From assembly GCA_020431945.1 (NCBI GenBank), contig JAGQHH010000482.1, forward strand, positions 1 to 5,045: DNA of 5,045 nucleotides, written 5' to 3'. The translations under genes were made by a program, and so were the position numbers. The notes below the pieces were generated by a model. It made no database searches. It was not told the DNA's origin and saw only the letters and a list, made by a program, of their open reading frames with translations. Positions 1 through 4,494 of this stretch are shown piece after piece (positions within the stretch are counted from its first letter, which is position 1; every line of letters begins with the position of its first letter). This DNA comes from Cyanobacteria bacterium HKST-UBA02 (GTDB lineage Bacteria; Cyanobacteriota; Vampirovibrionia; Obscuribacterales; Obscuribacteraceae).

Positions 1-7
1 CACTACT

Positions 8-13
8 TATATT
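8..13 (+). promoter_or_regulatory. Candidate -10 box of the DUF2934 gene
   Basis: TATATT matches the sigma-70 -10 consensus at five of six positions. It would start transcription near base 20, about 45 bases before the ATG at 65. The matching -35 box would lie at or beyond the left edge of the window and cannot be seen. The region is AT-rich, so a chance match is possible. Confidence 0.3.
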
Positions 14-53
14 TTTTACTGATCGCAGATCGATCACATTCCATCGTTATTTC

Positions 54-60
54 AGGAGGA
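54..60 (+). promoter_or_regulatory. Strong Shine-Dalgarno site of the DUF2934 gene
   Basis: AGGAGGA lies four bases before the ATG at 65, a full match to the 16S rRNA anti-SD core. It fixes the start codon and suggests efficient translation. Confidence 0.85.
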
Positions 61-64
61 GATC

Positions 65-478
65 ATGGTCACCAAGAAGACTCCAGCAAAAAAATCGACA
101 ACTTCAGCCCCGTCCAAAACCGCCAAAGCAAGCGCCCCCAGCAAATCAGCCGCCAAGCCGGCTGCCAAACCAGCTGCTGCAAGCAAAGCCGCTCCTGCTA
201 AGGCAACCACCAGCAAAACCGCCTCGCCGTCCCCGGCTCCTGCAAAAGCCGCTGCCAGCAAGGCTACTGCTGAAAAGCCCGCCGCCAAAGCCACTGAAAA
301 GGCTCCTGCAGCCAAAACTGCAACCAAGAAGGCTGCCACGGCTGTTCTCGAAAGACCTGCCACCGAGCAGATCGCCCTTCGCGCTTACTTTATCTGGGAG
401 CAGCGCGGCTATAACCACGGCGGCGACGTCTCCGACTGGCTCCAGGCGGAATCCGAGCTCTTCGAGAGCAACAACTGA
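65..478 (+). CDS. Small basic protein with Ala/Lys/Pro-rich tail and C-terminal DUF2934 motif
   Basis: This 137-residue protein has two parts. Residues 1-95 are almost entirely Ala, Lys, Pro, Ser and Thr, with recurring KPAA, KAA and SKA blocks like those in histone H1-like and AlgP-like bacterial proteins. This part should be disordered and strongly positive. Residues 101-133 carry the DUF2934 signature: IALRAYFIWEQRGY, then NHGGDVSDWLQAESEL, with the conserved aromatic/Trp, the Gly-His turn and the D-W-x-x-A-E end. The function of DUF2934 is unknown. The basic tail suggests binding to nucleic acid or another polyanion, but this is inference. There is no signal peptide or membrane segment. 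The start is well supported by a perfect Shine-Dalgarno. The gene ends before its own intrinsic terminator, so it is probably transcribed separately from the next gene. The tail could vary in length between strains, because its codons are repetitive. Confidence 0.9.
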   Translation: MVTKKTPAKKSTTSAPSKTAKASAPSKSAAKPAAKPAAASKAAPAKATTSKTASPSPAPAKAAASKATAEKPAAKATEKAPAAKTATKKAATAVLERPATEQIALRAYFIWEQRGYNHGGDVSDWLQAESELFESNN

Positions 479-511
479 TATTGCCGATTCTGGAAACCCG
501 GAACCCCGGAG

Positions 512-541
512 ACCCAAGGAAACCCAAGGAAACTCAAAGAA
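512..541 (+). repeat. Three tandem 10-base units in the 3' untranslated region
   Basis: The unit ACCCAAGGAA occurs at 512-521 and 522-531, followed by a degenerate third copy (ACTCAAAGAA) at 532-541. Similar GGAAACCC-type sequence precedes it from about 492. It lies between the DUF2934 stop codon and the terminator hairpin, and the last copy supplies the A-rich base of that hairpin. No function is evident. Replication slippage is the simplest origin. Confidence 0.65.
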
Positions 542-542
542 G

Positions 543-575
543 CCGGGCATGCGCAAGCAGCCCGGTTTTTCTTTT
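543..575 (+). terminator. Intrinsic terminator after the DUF2934 gene
   Basis: CCGGGC (543-548) pairs with GCCCGG (560-565). Inside, TGC (550-552) pairs with GCA (557-559) around a GCAA loop, a GNRA-type tetraloop, leaving a single bulged A at 549. TTTTTCTTTT follows directly at 566-575, and an A-rich stretch lies before the stem. This is a textbook rho-independent terminator, and it separates the upstream and downstream + strand genes. Confidence 0.9.
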
Positions 576-604
576 GGCGATGAACGCGCGGGAATTACCT
601 GGCA

Positions 605-631
605 TATACTATCGAAGCGGTAGACTACAAT
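605..631 (+). promoter_or_regulatory. Candidate -10 boxes of the Yip1-domain gene
   Basis: Two hexamers resemble the sigma-70 -10 element: TATACT (605-610) and TACAAT (626-631), each five of six to consensus. TACAAT would give a leader of about 27 bases. No convincing TTGACA-like box lies 16-18 bases before either one, so the exact promoter is uncertain. A promoter is expected here because the preceding gene ends in a strong terminator. Confidence 0.4.
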
Positions 632-664
632 AGAAGTGCCCGGAGTCCGTAGCCAAGCCAGGAA

Positions 665-2980
665 ATGCCAGCAGACGAACAACAACAAGACGAGGATCGC
701 AACTCTGCCGGTGCGGGCGCAGGCGCGAATTCGGCTGGTAACCAGGGCTCTCAGGGCAATCAAGACGACCCCCTCGCCCGGGCGCAGAACCCCGAAACTT
801 TCTTCAGACAGACCGATCCTGACACATTCAACAATCAGGGCGACTGGACCCCTTCGGATCAAAGAGGCTACAGCGGTCCGGTTCCCCAGGCACCCGGCGC
901 GCTGCCGGTCCAGGGCGGGCAGGCGCCTCAATCGGCCGGCGGGCATTCGGCTCACGGCGGGCATCCGGCGCAGACCGGTCAGGTCCATCAGAACCAGCAT
1001 CAGCAGCCGGCCGAAACGGTGAATGATTTTTTCGGCAGTCCCACTCGCTATCAGCATGGTTCTGACCTGGACGGCGAATTCGTCGACGATAGCCCTGGTC
1101 AGCCGGCTCCCGGTGCACCCGGCTCTTCCGGTGCGCATGCTTCTCCCGGAGCACCAGCTACTCCCGGAGCCCAGGCGGCACCCGGTCAGGCAGGAAGCGG
1201 CGACTTCTTCGACAACGCTCCTACTCCGAATGCCAATCCAGCGCAGGGTCAGATTCCGGGACAGATTCCCGGACAGATTCCTGGACAAGCTTCAGCTCAA
1301 GGTCCAGCTCAAGCTCCCGGTCAAGCTCCCGGTCAAGTGCCGGGCCAGGCGCCAAATCAAATTCCCGGCGGTTCGGCTTCGCCCCAGCAGGCACCCAGGA
1401 AAGAGAGCCTGCTGAGCAGCATCCAGTCAGCCTTTTTCGATACCGGGCAGCAGAAGGCTCTCGCTCCCCACACACCGACACCGGCTCCCGGACCAGCGAC
1501 AGAGCATTCTGCCAGCCAGTTTCCCGGACCGGCGCCGCAAGCCGCACAAACTTACAACCAGAATTACGATCATAATCAGAGCCAGGGACTGCTCCCGCAC
1601 CACCAGCAATACCATCAGGCACCCTCTCCTGCACCGGCTCAGCCTCAGGCTTCTGCACCCGCACCAGGACCAAACTCAGCGCCCATACCGGCTCCTGCGC
1701 CAGCCCCGAACCTCGGTCAAGCTACTGGCAATGCGCCAGGCATTACACCTGGAATTGCGCCGGGCATTGCACCGGGAATGGCTTCCGCCCCCCGTCCAGA
1801 ACCAGAGCCAACCGGTTACCAGGGCGATGACTACGAATTCGACGACCGCCCGCGCCTGGACTCCCAGGGTCGGCCGCTCATGACCAATACACCCAACTTC
1901 GCAAGTCATGGTCCGGCGTTTTCACCCAAGCCAAAAAAACAGAAACCGCTTCTTCCCGACCCCACCAAACCGGCTCTGCGCCAGGCGCCGGAACCTCCTC
2001 AAACCCAGGCGCCGACTCCCGAGCAGGCTCCCGCCCAGGACTATGATCTCAATCAGGTTCAGAATCAGGCACCTCAAATTCAAGTAGATCCTCAATATCA
2101 ACAAGCTCAAAATCAGCAACCGCAATTTCAGCAACCCCAGTATCAACAACAGCAATATCCGGATCCCGCGTCACAGCCATTCTTCGACCAGGACCAGCCG
2201 GGCGCTGTCCCATTCCAGCAAACTTACGAGCAACCGCACCAGCAACCGAACCAACCGTTCCAGCACCAGTACCAGCAGCCTCAGCCCCAAGCTTATGATC
2301 ACTCCTACGCTCAGAATCAAGGGCAAGCTCAGAACCAGTATGGTCACCCGCAAGCCCATCATCAAAATCAAGATCAAGACTACGACGACGAATACGAAGA
2401 TGATGATTATGAAGACGACGAATACGGAAGCGCTCGCAGCCAGCGTTTCAAGCGTCTGGGCAAAATCGTCACTCCGGAGACGAAAGGGCTATTCCTTTAT
2501 ACTTTCTATCAGGCGAAAGAGCTCGTCACCAGCCCGAGCAATTTTTTCCGCACCCTGCCGCCTCCGGGCAATATCGCCGAGCCGGCGATTTTCCTGTTGA
2601 TCATGACCGTCACAGGCGGGCTCCTGGCGGGCATCACCAGGGCTAACCTGCTGATCACCATCGGTTTTGTGGTGGCAAATCTTATTGGCGCGACCTTTTC
2701 GGCTTTCGCCATGTGGAAGCTCTATGTCATGTCCGGAAGCCAGCGAAGTTTCGAGGAGAACTTCAGAGTGGTGGCATACAGCCAGGTGACCCTGCTCCTG
2801 GCGGCTTTGCAAGCGCCGCTCCTGGGCGTCATCACCGGGCTTCTGGCTTTCATCGGGACTGTCTATATTCAGATCCAGGGCATGACCCTGATTCACGATA
2901 TTCCCCGCAACAAAATTCTAGCGATACTGATTGGAGTATCACTCTTTCTTGCCATCATCCACGTCAAGCTCGGAATGTGA
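665..2980 (+). CDS. Yip1-domain membrane protein with a very long disordered Pro/Gln-rich N-terminal region
   Basis: This 771-residue protein has a cytosolic-type disordered region at 1-588 and a membrane domain at about 589-771. The disordered part is rich in Pro, Gln, Ala, Gly and Asn. It contains QxPG tetrapeptide repeats (196-236), PGIA repeats (358-373), a Q/N/Y-rich stretch (464-565) and an acidic Asp/Glu/Tyr block (572-587), followed by a basic RSQRFKRLGK segment. Five FF motifs punctuate it, at 46, 122, 181, 257 and 506. The C-terminal part looks like Yip1: NFFRTLPPPG before the membrane, then about five hydrophobic helices near 639-657, 661-685, 704-720, 720-737 and 750-769. Bacterial Yip1 proteins have no settled function; eukaryotic ones act in membrane traffic. 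There is no signal peptide. The ATG is the first possible start after an in-frame TAG at 650, but its only SD-like sequence (AGGAA, 660-664) touches it, so initiation may be weak or leader-dependent. No terminator is visible after the stop. Confidence 0.87.
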   Translation: MPADEQQQDEDRNSAGAGAGANSAGNQGSQGNQDDPLARAQNPETFFRQTDPDTFNNQGDWTPSDQRGYSGPVPQAPGALPVQGGQAPQSAGGHSAHGGHPAQTGQVHQNQHQQPAETVNDFFGSPTRYQHGSDLDGEFVDDSPGQPAPGAPGSSGAHASPGAPATPGAQAAPGQAGSGDFFDNAPTPNANPAQGQIPGQIPGQIPGQASAQGPAQAPGQAPGQVPGQAPNQIPGGSASPQQAPRKESLLSSIQSAFFDTGQQKALAPHTPTPAPGPATEHSASQFPGPAPQAAQTYNQNYDHNQSQGLLPHHQQYHQAPSPAPAQPQASAPAPGPNSAPIPAPAPAPNLGQATGNAPGITPGIAPGIAPGMASAPRPEPEPTGYQGDDYEFDDRPRLDSQGRPLMTNTPNFASHGPAFSPKPKKQKPLLPDPTKPALRQAPEPPQTQAPTPEQAPAQDYDLNQVQNQAPQIQVDPQYQQAQNQQPQFQQPQYQQQQYPDPASQPFFDQDQPGAVPFQQTYEQPHQQPNQPFQHQYQQPQPQAYDHSYAQNQGQAQNQYGHPQAHHQNQDQDYDDEYEDDDYEDDEYGSARSQRFKRLGKIVTPETKGLFLYTFYQAKELVTSPSNFFRTLPPPGNIAEPAIFLLIMTVTGGLLAGITRANLLITIGFVVANLIGATFSAFAMWKLYVMSGSQRSFEENFRVVAYSQVTLLLAALQAPLLGVITGLLAFIGTVYIQIQGMTLIHDIPRNKILAILIGVSLFLAIIHVKLGM
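1250..1372 (+). repeat. 12-base tandem repeat encoding QxPG tetrapeptides
   Basis: Three near-identical units of CAGATTCCNGGA occupy 1250-1285. After a short break, CAAGCTCCCGGT occurs twice (1310-1333), followed by more diverged copies to about 1372. Because the period is 12 bases, copy-number change keeps the reading frame. The units encode GQIPGQIPG and GQAPGQVPG runs in the disordered part of the Yip1-domain protein, so the length of this linker may vary between strains. Confidence 0.8.
1736..1783 (+). repeat. 12-base repeat encoding PGIA tetrapeptides
   Basis: About four 12-base units encode PGIT, PGIA, PGIA and PGMA at residues 358-373 of the Yip1-domain protein. The third base of several codons differs between units, so the repeat is older or under selection for its protein sequence. 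It preserves the reading frame. Confidence 0.65.
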
Positions 2981-2985
2981 TCGCC

Positions 2986-3089
2986 GCATTTACGCCGGGC
3001 GCATCTACACCGGCTGCATTTACACCGGCCGCTTTACGCCGTCCGCATTTATGCCGGCTGCGTTTACGCCGTCCGCATTTATGCCGAAT
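2986..3089. repeat. 15-base minisatellite between convergent genes, overlapping the hypD-like stop codon
   Basis: Seven units with consensus near GCATTTACGCCGGCC start at 2986, 3001, 3016, 3031, 3045, 3060 and 3075. The fourth unit is one base short. A diverged eighth unit may follow at 3090-3104. There is a higher-order 30-base period: a 24-base block at 3033-3056 is repeated exactly at 3063-3086, which shows a recent two-unit duplication. The array begins six bases after the Yip1-gene stop and fills nearly all of the 98-base gap. The hypD-like stop codon (3079-3081) lies within the last unit. It lacks the spacer/repeat architecture of a CRISPR array and has no clear terminator hairpin. Confidence 0.85.
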
Positions 3090-4191
3090 GATTGTGCCGG
3101 AAATTGTAATAGGTGAAGCAGGTCCCCTGGTTGCTCACCATGGTGGCACCCTGGGGCGAATTGGGATGGCAGCTGTTGCCGAAGACCGGGCAGTCGGTGG
3201 GAACCTTGAGCCCGAGCAGGATCTGATTGCTGATGCAGGACGGTGAATCGGCGCGTGACTCCACGTCGACCTCGAACTGGCTGAATGCGTCGTAAGAAGC
3301 GAAGTCGCTCTTCATGCGGTAGCCGCCGCGCTCGACATTGCCGATGCCGCGCCATTCGCGATCTTTCACTTCGAAAACTTCCGAGATCAGCGCTTTGGCT
3401 TGCTGGTTGCCGTCCCTGGAGACACCTCGCTCATACTGTGATTTGACGCCGCTCTTGCCGGACTCGAGGAATTTGACGCATGAAAGAATTCCTTCGAGCA
3501 GATCGAGAGGCTGGTAGCCGGTGATAATGAATGGAGCGCCGTATTTTTTGGAAAGACGTTCATATTCGCTGGTTCCGGTGACGCTGCAAACATCGCCGGG
3601 GCTCAGGATGCCCTTCACCGGCGTGTCCACAGTACGCAGAACCCGGGAGCAGACCGCCGAAACGCAGGGATGCGAATAGAGCAGGTAGAAGTTTTTCAGT
3701 CCCAGACGTTTTGCCTGCCAGACCGAAAGAGCATTGAGCTCGACCTTGGTCTCGAAACCGATAGTAAAGAAGACGACTTTCTTCTCCGGCATCTTCCGGG
3801 CAAGAGTCAGGGAGTCGAGGGGCGAATGCACGACCCGGACGTCGGCGCCCCGGGCTTTCATCTCGAGCAGGTCGTAATCGCTGCCTTTGAGCCGGAGAAG
3901 CTCGCCGGAGCAGCAGAAGACGACATTGTCGAGCTGCGAGATGGCGATGGCGCGATCGATGGTGGCCAGGGGCGTGGCGCAGATGGCGCAGCCCGGACCG
4001 TGCACCAGCCGGAGCTGCTCCGGCAGGTAACGCCTGAGGTCGTGCTCCAGGAGCATGCGCGTCTGCCCGGCGCAAACCTCCATGATGGTCCAGGGCCGCG
4101 ATGTGGCAGAAGCGATTTTCTTGGCTACTTTCTCAACTCGTCGGACATCGAGCCTTGTATCGTGCGGATCTACGTCTCGGCTTGCAAACAA
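3079..4191 (-). CDS. Divergent HypD-like protein (hydrogenase Fe-cofactor maturation family)
   Basis: This 370-residue protein aligns with HypD over its whole length and matches the usual size of about 370. HypD is a cytosolic iron-sulfur scaffold that, with HypC and HypE, builds the Fe(CN)2CO group of NiFe hydrogenases. Retained features are MEVC (Cys40), HGPGCAIC (Cys68, Cys71), KARGADVR, FFTIGFET, PLDLLEG, the Q-Y-R block, EWRGIG, and the C-terminal cysteines 319, 334, 341 and 358 that correspond to the 4Fe-4S cluster. Several conserved positions differ. MEVCGGHT has become MEVCAGQT, GPGCPVC is GPGCAIC, TFGD is CSGE, PGHVS is PGDVC and GFEPLD is GYQPLD. The first cluster cysteine is displaced by two residues. 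Extra cysteines occur at 94, 176, 181, 202 and 238. The start is TTG with an SD-like AGAGGA nine bases upstream, and an in-frame TGA lies further up. No other hyp or hydrogenase gene is visible. It could be a genuine HypD from a diverged lineage or a paralog with another substrate. Confidence 0.88.
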   Translation of the reverse strand: MFASRDVDPHDTRLDVRRVEKVAKKIASATSRPWTIMEVCAGQTRMLLEHDLRRYLPEQLRLVHGPGCAICATPLATIDRAIAISQLDNVVFCCSGELLRLKGSDYDLLEMKARGADVRVVHSPLDSLTLARKMPEKKVVFFTIGFETKVELNALSVWQAKRLGLKNFYLLYSHPCVSAVCSRVLRTVDTPVKGILSPGDVCSVTGTSEYERLSKKYGAPFIITGYQPLDLLEGILSCVKFLESGKSGVKSQYERGVSRDGNQQAKALISEVFEVKDREWRGIGNVERGGYRMKSDFASYDAFSQFEVDVESRADSPSCISNQILLGLKVPTDCPVFGNSCHPNSPQGATMVSNQGTCFTYYNFRHNHSA

Positions 4192-4200
4192 GGTGCCAGG

Positions 4201-4206
4201 TCCTCT
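4201..4206 (-). promoter_or_regulatory. Shine-Dalgarno-like site supporting the TTG start of the hypD-like gene
   Basis: Read on the - strand, AGAGGA lies nine bases before the TTG at 4191. An in-frame TGA lies ten codons upstream of the CTG that precedes this region, so no longer ATG- or GTG-initiated protein is possible. With this start the first essential cysteine is residue 40, which matches its place in canonical HypD (41 in the E. coli protein). Confidence 0.6.
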
Positions 4207-4362
4207 CTCACTTCCAACCAGTCAATGATAATGTCCATCTGGTTAAAAGTACCCGTTTTCTAAAGTCTCAAATTCCAGACAGGCACAGGGAATTTCCCGC
4301 GCGGACTGGCTTATCGCCCCCCAGGCAAGGCATTGACGCGAGCGCGCCGCCTCCCGCCAGTA

Positions 4363-4384
4363 TTAAGATCATTGCAATTCTTAA
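4363..4384. promoter_or_regulatory. Inverted repeat TTAAGA-N10-TCTTAA, possible operator
   Basis: TTAAGA (4363-4368) and TCTTAA (4379-4384) are perfect inverted arms around a ten-base centre. The centre includes ATTGCAAT, itself an eight-base palindrome, though not on the same axis. Its size and spacing suit a dimeric helix-turn-helix regulator. It lies about 170 bases upstream of the hypD-like start, in the most AT-rich part of the gap. Chance occurrence cannot be excluded. Confidence 0.3.
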
Positions 4385-4426
4385 AGCGCAAGATTAAATA
4401 GGCGGGTCCTATCTCACCCAGGCGAA

Positions 4427-4453
4427 GCAGCCGGAGCATATCGCCCCGGCTGC
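4427..4453 (-). terminator. Hairpin behind the sigma factor gene, possible terminator
   Basis: GCAGCCGG (4427-4434) pairs perfectly with CCGGCTGC (4446-4453) over eight base pairs, with an 11-base loop. It begins 41 bases past the sigma stop codon on the - strand. There is no U-run on that side (TTCGCCTGGG follows), so it may act weakly, with Rho, or only to protect the mRNA 3' end. On the + strand a short TTTT lies nine bases beyond the stem, but no + strand gene precedes it. Confidence 0.45.
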
Positions 4454-4494
4454 GTTCCCCGTTTTATACCGCTTGTTTCAAAACCCGTCCCGTC

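Larger units (their letters stand above)
4192..4494. other. Noncoding gap between the sigma gene and the hypD-like gene
   Basis: This 303-base stretch separates two - strand genes. The part nearest the sigma gene carries a hairpin (4427-4453). An AT-rich pocket at about 4360-4400 contains a small dyad and could hold the hypD-like promoter, but no pair of -35 and -10 boxes with normal spacing stands out on the - strand. The middle part (about 4290-4360) is GC-rich. I see no RNA gene and no credible small coding sequence. Confidence 0.6.

Noticed and set aside
21..64. Cluster of four GATC sites before the DUF2934 gene
   Set aside because: Three overlap in one short palindromic run and the fourth is next to the start codon. 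Without evidence for Dam methylation or a replication origin it is not informative.
146..1288. Long open frame on the - strand (380 codons) opposite the DUF2934 gene and the start of the Yip1-domain gene
   Set aside because: It crosses two well-supported + strand genes and the terminator between them. Its product is a low-complexity Arg/Gly/Ser/Leu mix of the kind produced by the antisense of Ala/Pro/Gln-rich codons, and no family motif is visible.
2986..3089. CRISPR array
   Set aside because: The units are contiguous 15-base repeats with no unique spacers, and no cas gene is present.
2981..3116. Pentapeptide-repeat protein encoded by the 15-base array
   Set aside because: The five-residue period is real, but the central Leu/Phe and the preceding Asp/Asn of the A(D/N)Lxx motif are not kept, the fourth unit shifts the frame, and no start site is evident.
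2713..3246. 177-codon + strand frame covering the end of the Yip1-domain gene and the minisatellite
   Set aside because: It is out of frame with the conserved Yip1 membrane segments and stays open mainly because the 15-base repeat contains no stop in that frame. It has no supported ribosome site.
3670..4263. 197-codon open frame on the + strand opposite the hypD-like gene
   Set aside because: It is antisense to conserved HypD motifs, shows no recognisable domain, and is explained by codon bias of the real gene on the other strand.
4288..4298. Palindrome GGGAA-T-TTCCC in the hypD-like upstream gap
   Set aside because: Five-base arms are expected by chance roughly once in a thousand positions for a fixed spacing, and there is no second copy or promoter element beside it.
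4333..4338. TTGACG on the + strand as a -35 box
   Set aside because: No -10-like hexamer follows at 16-18 bases, and no + strand gene lies downstream in the window.
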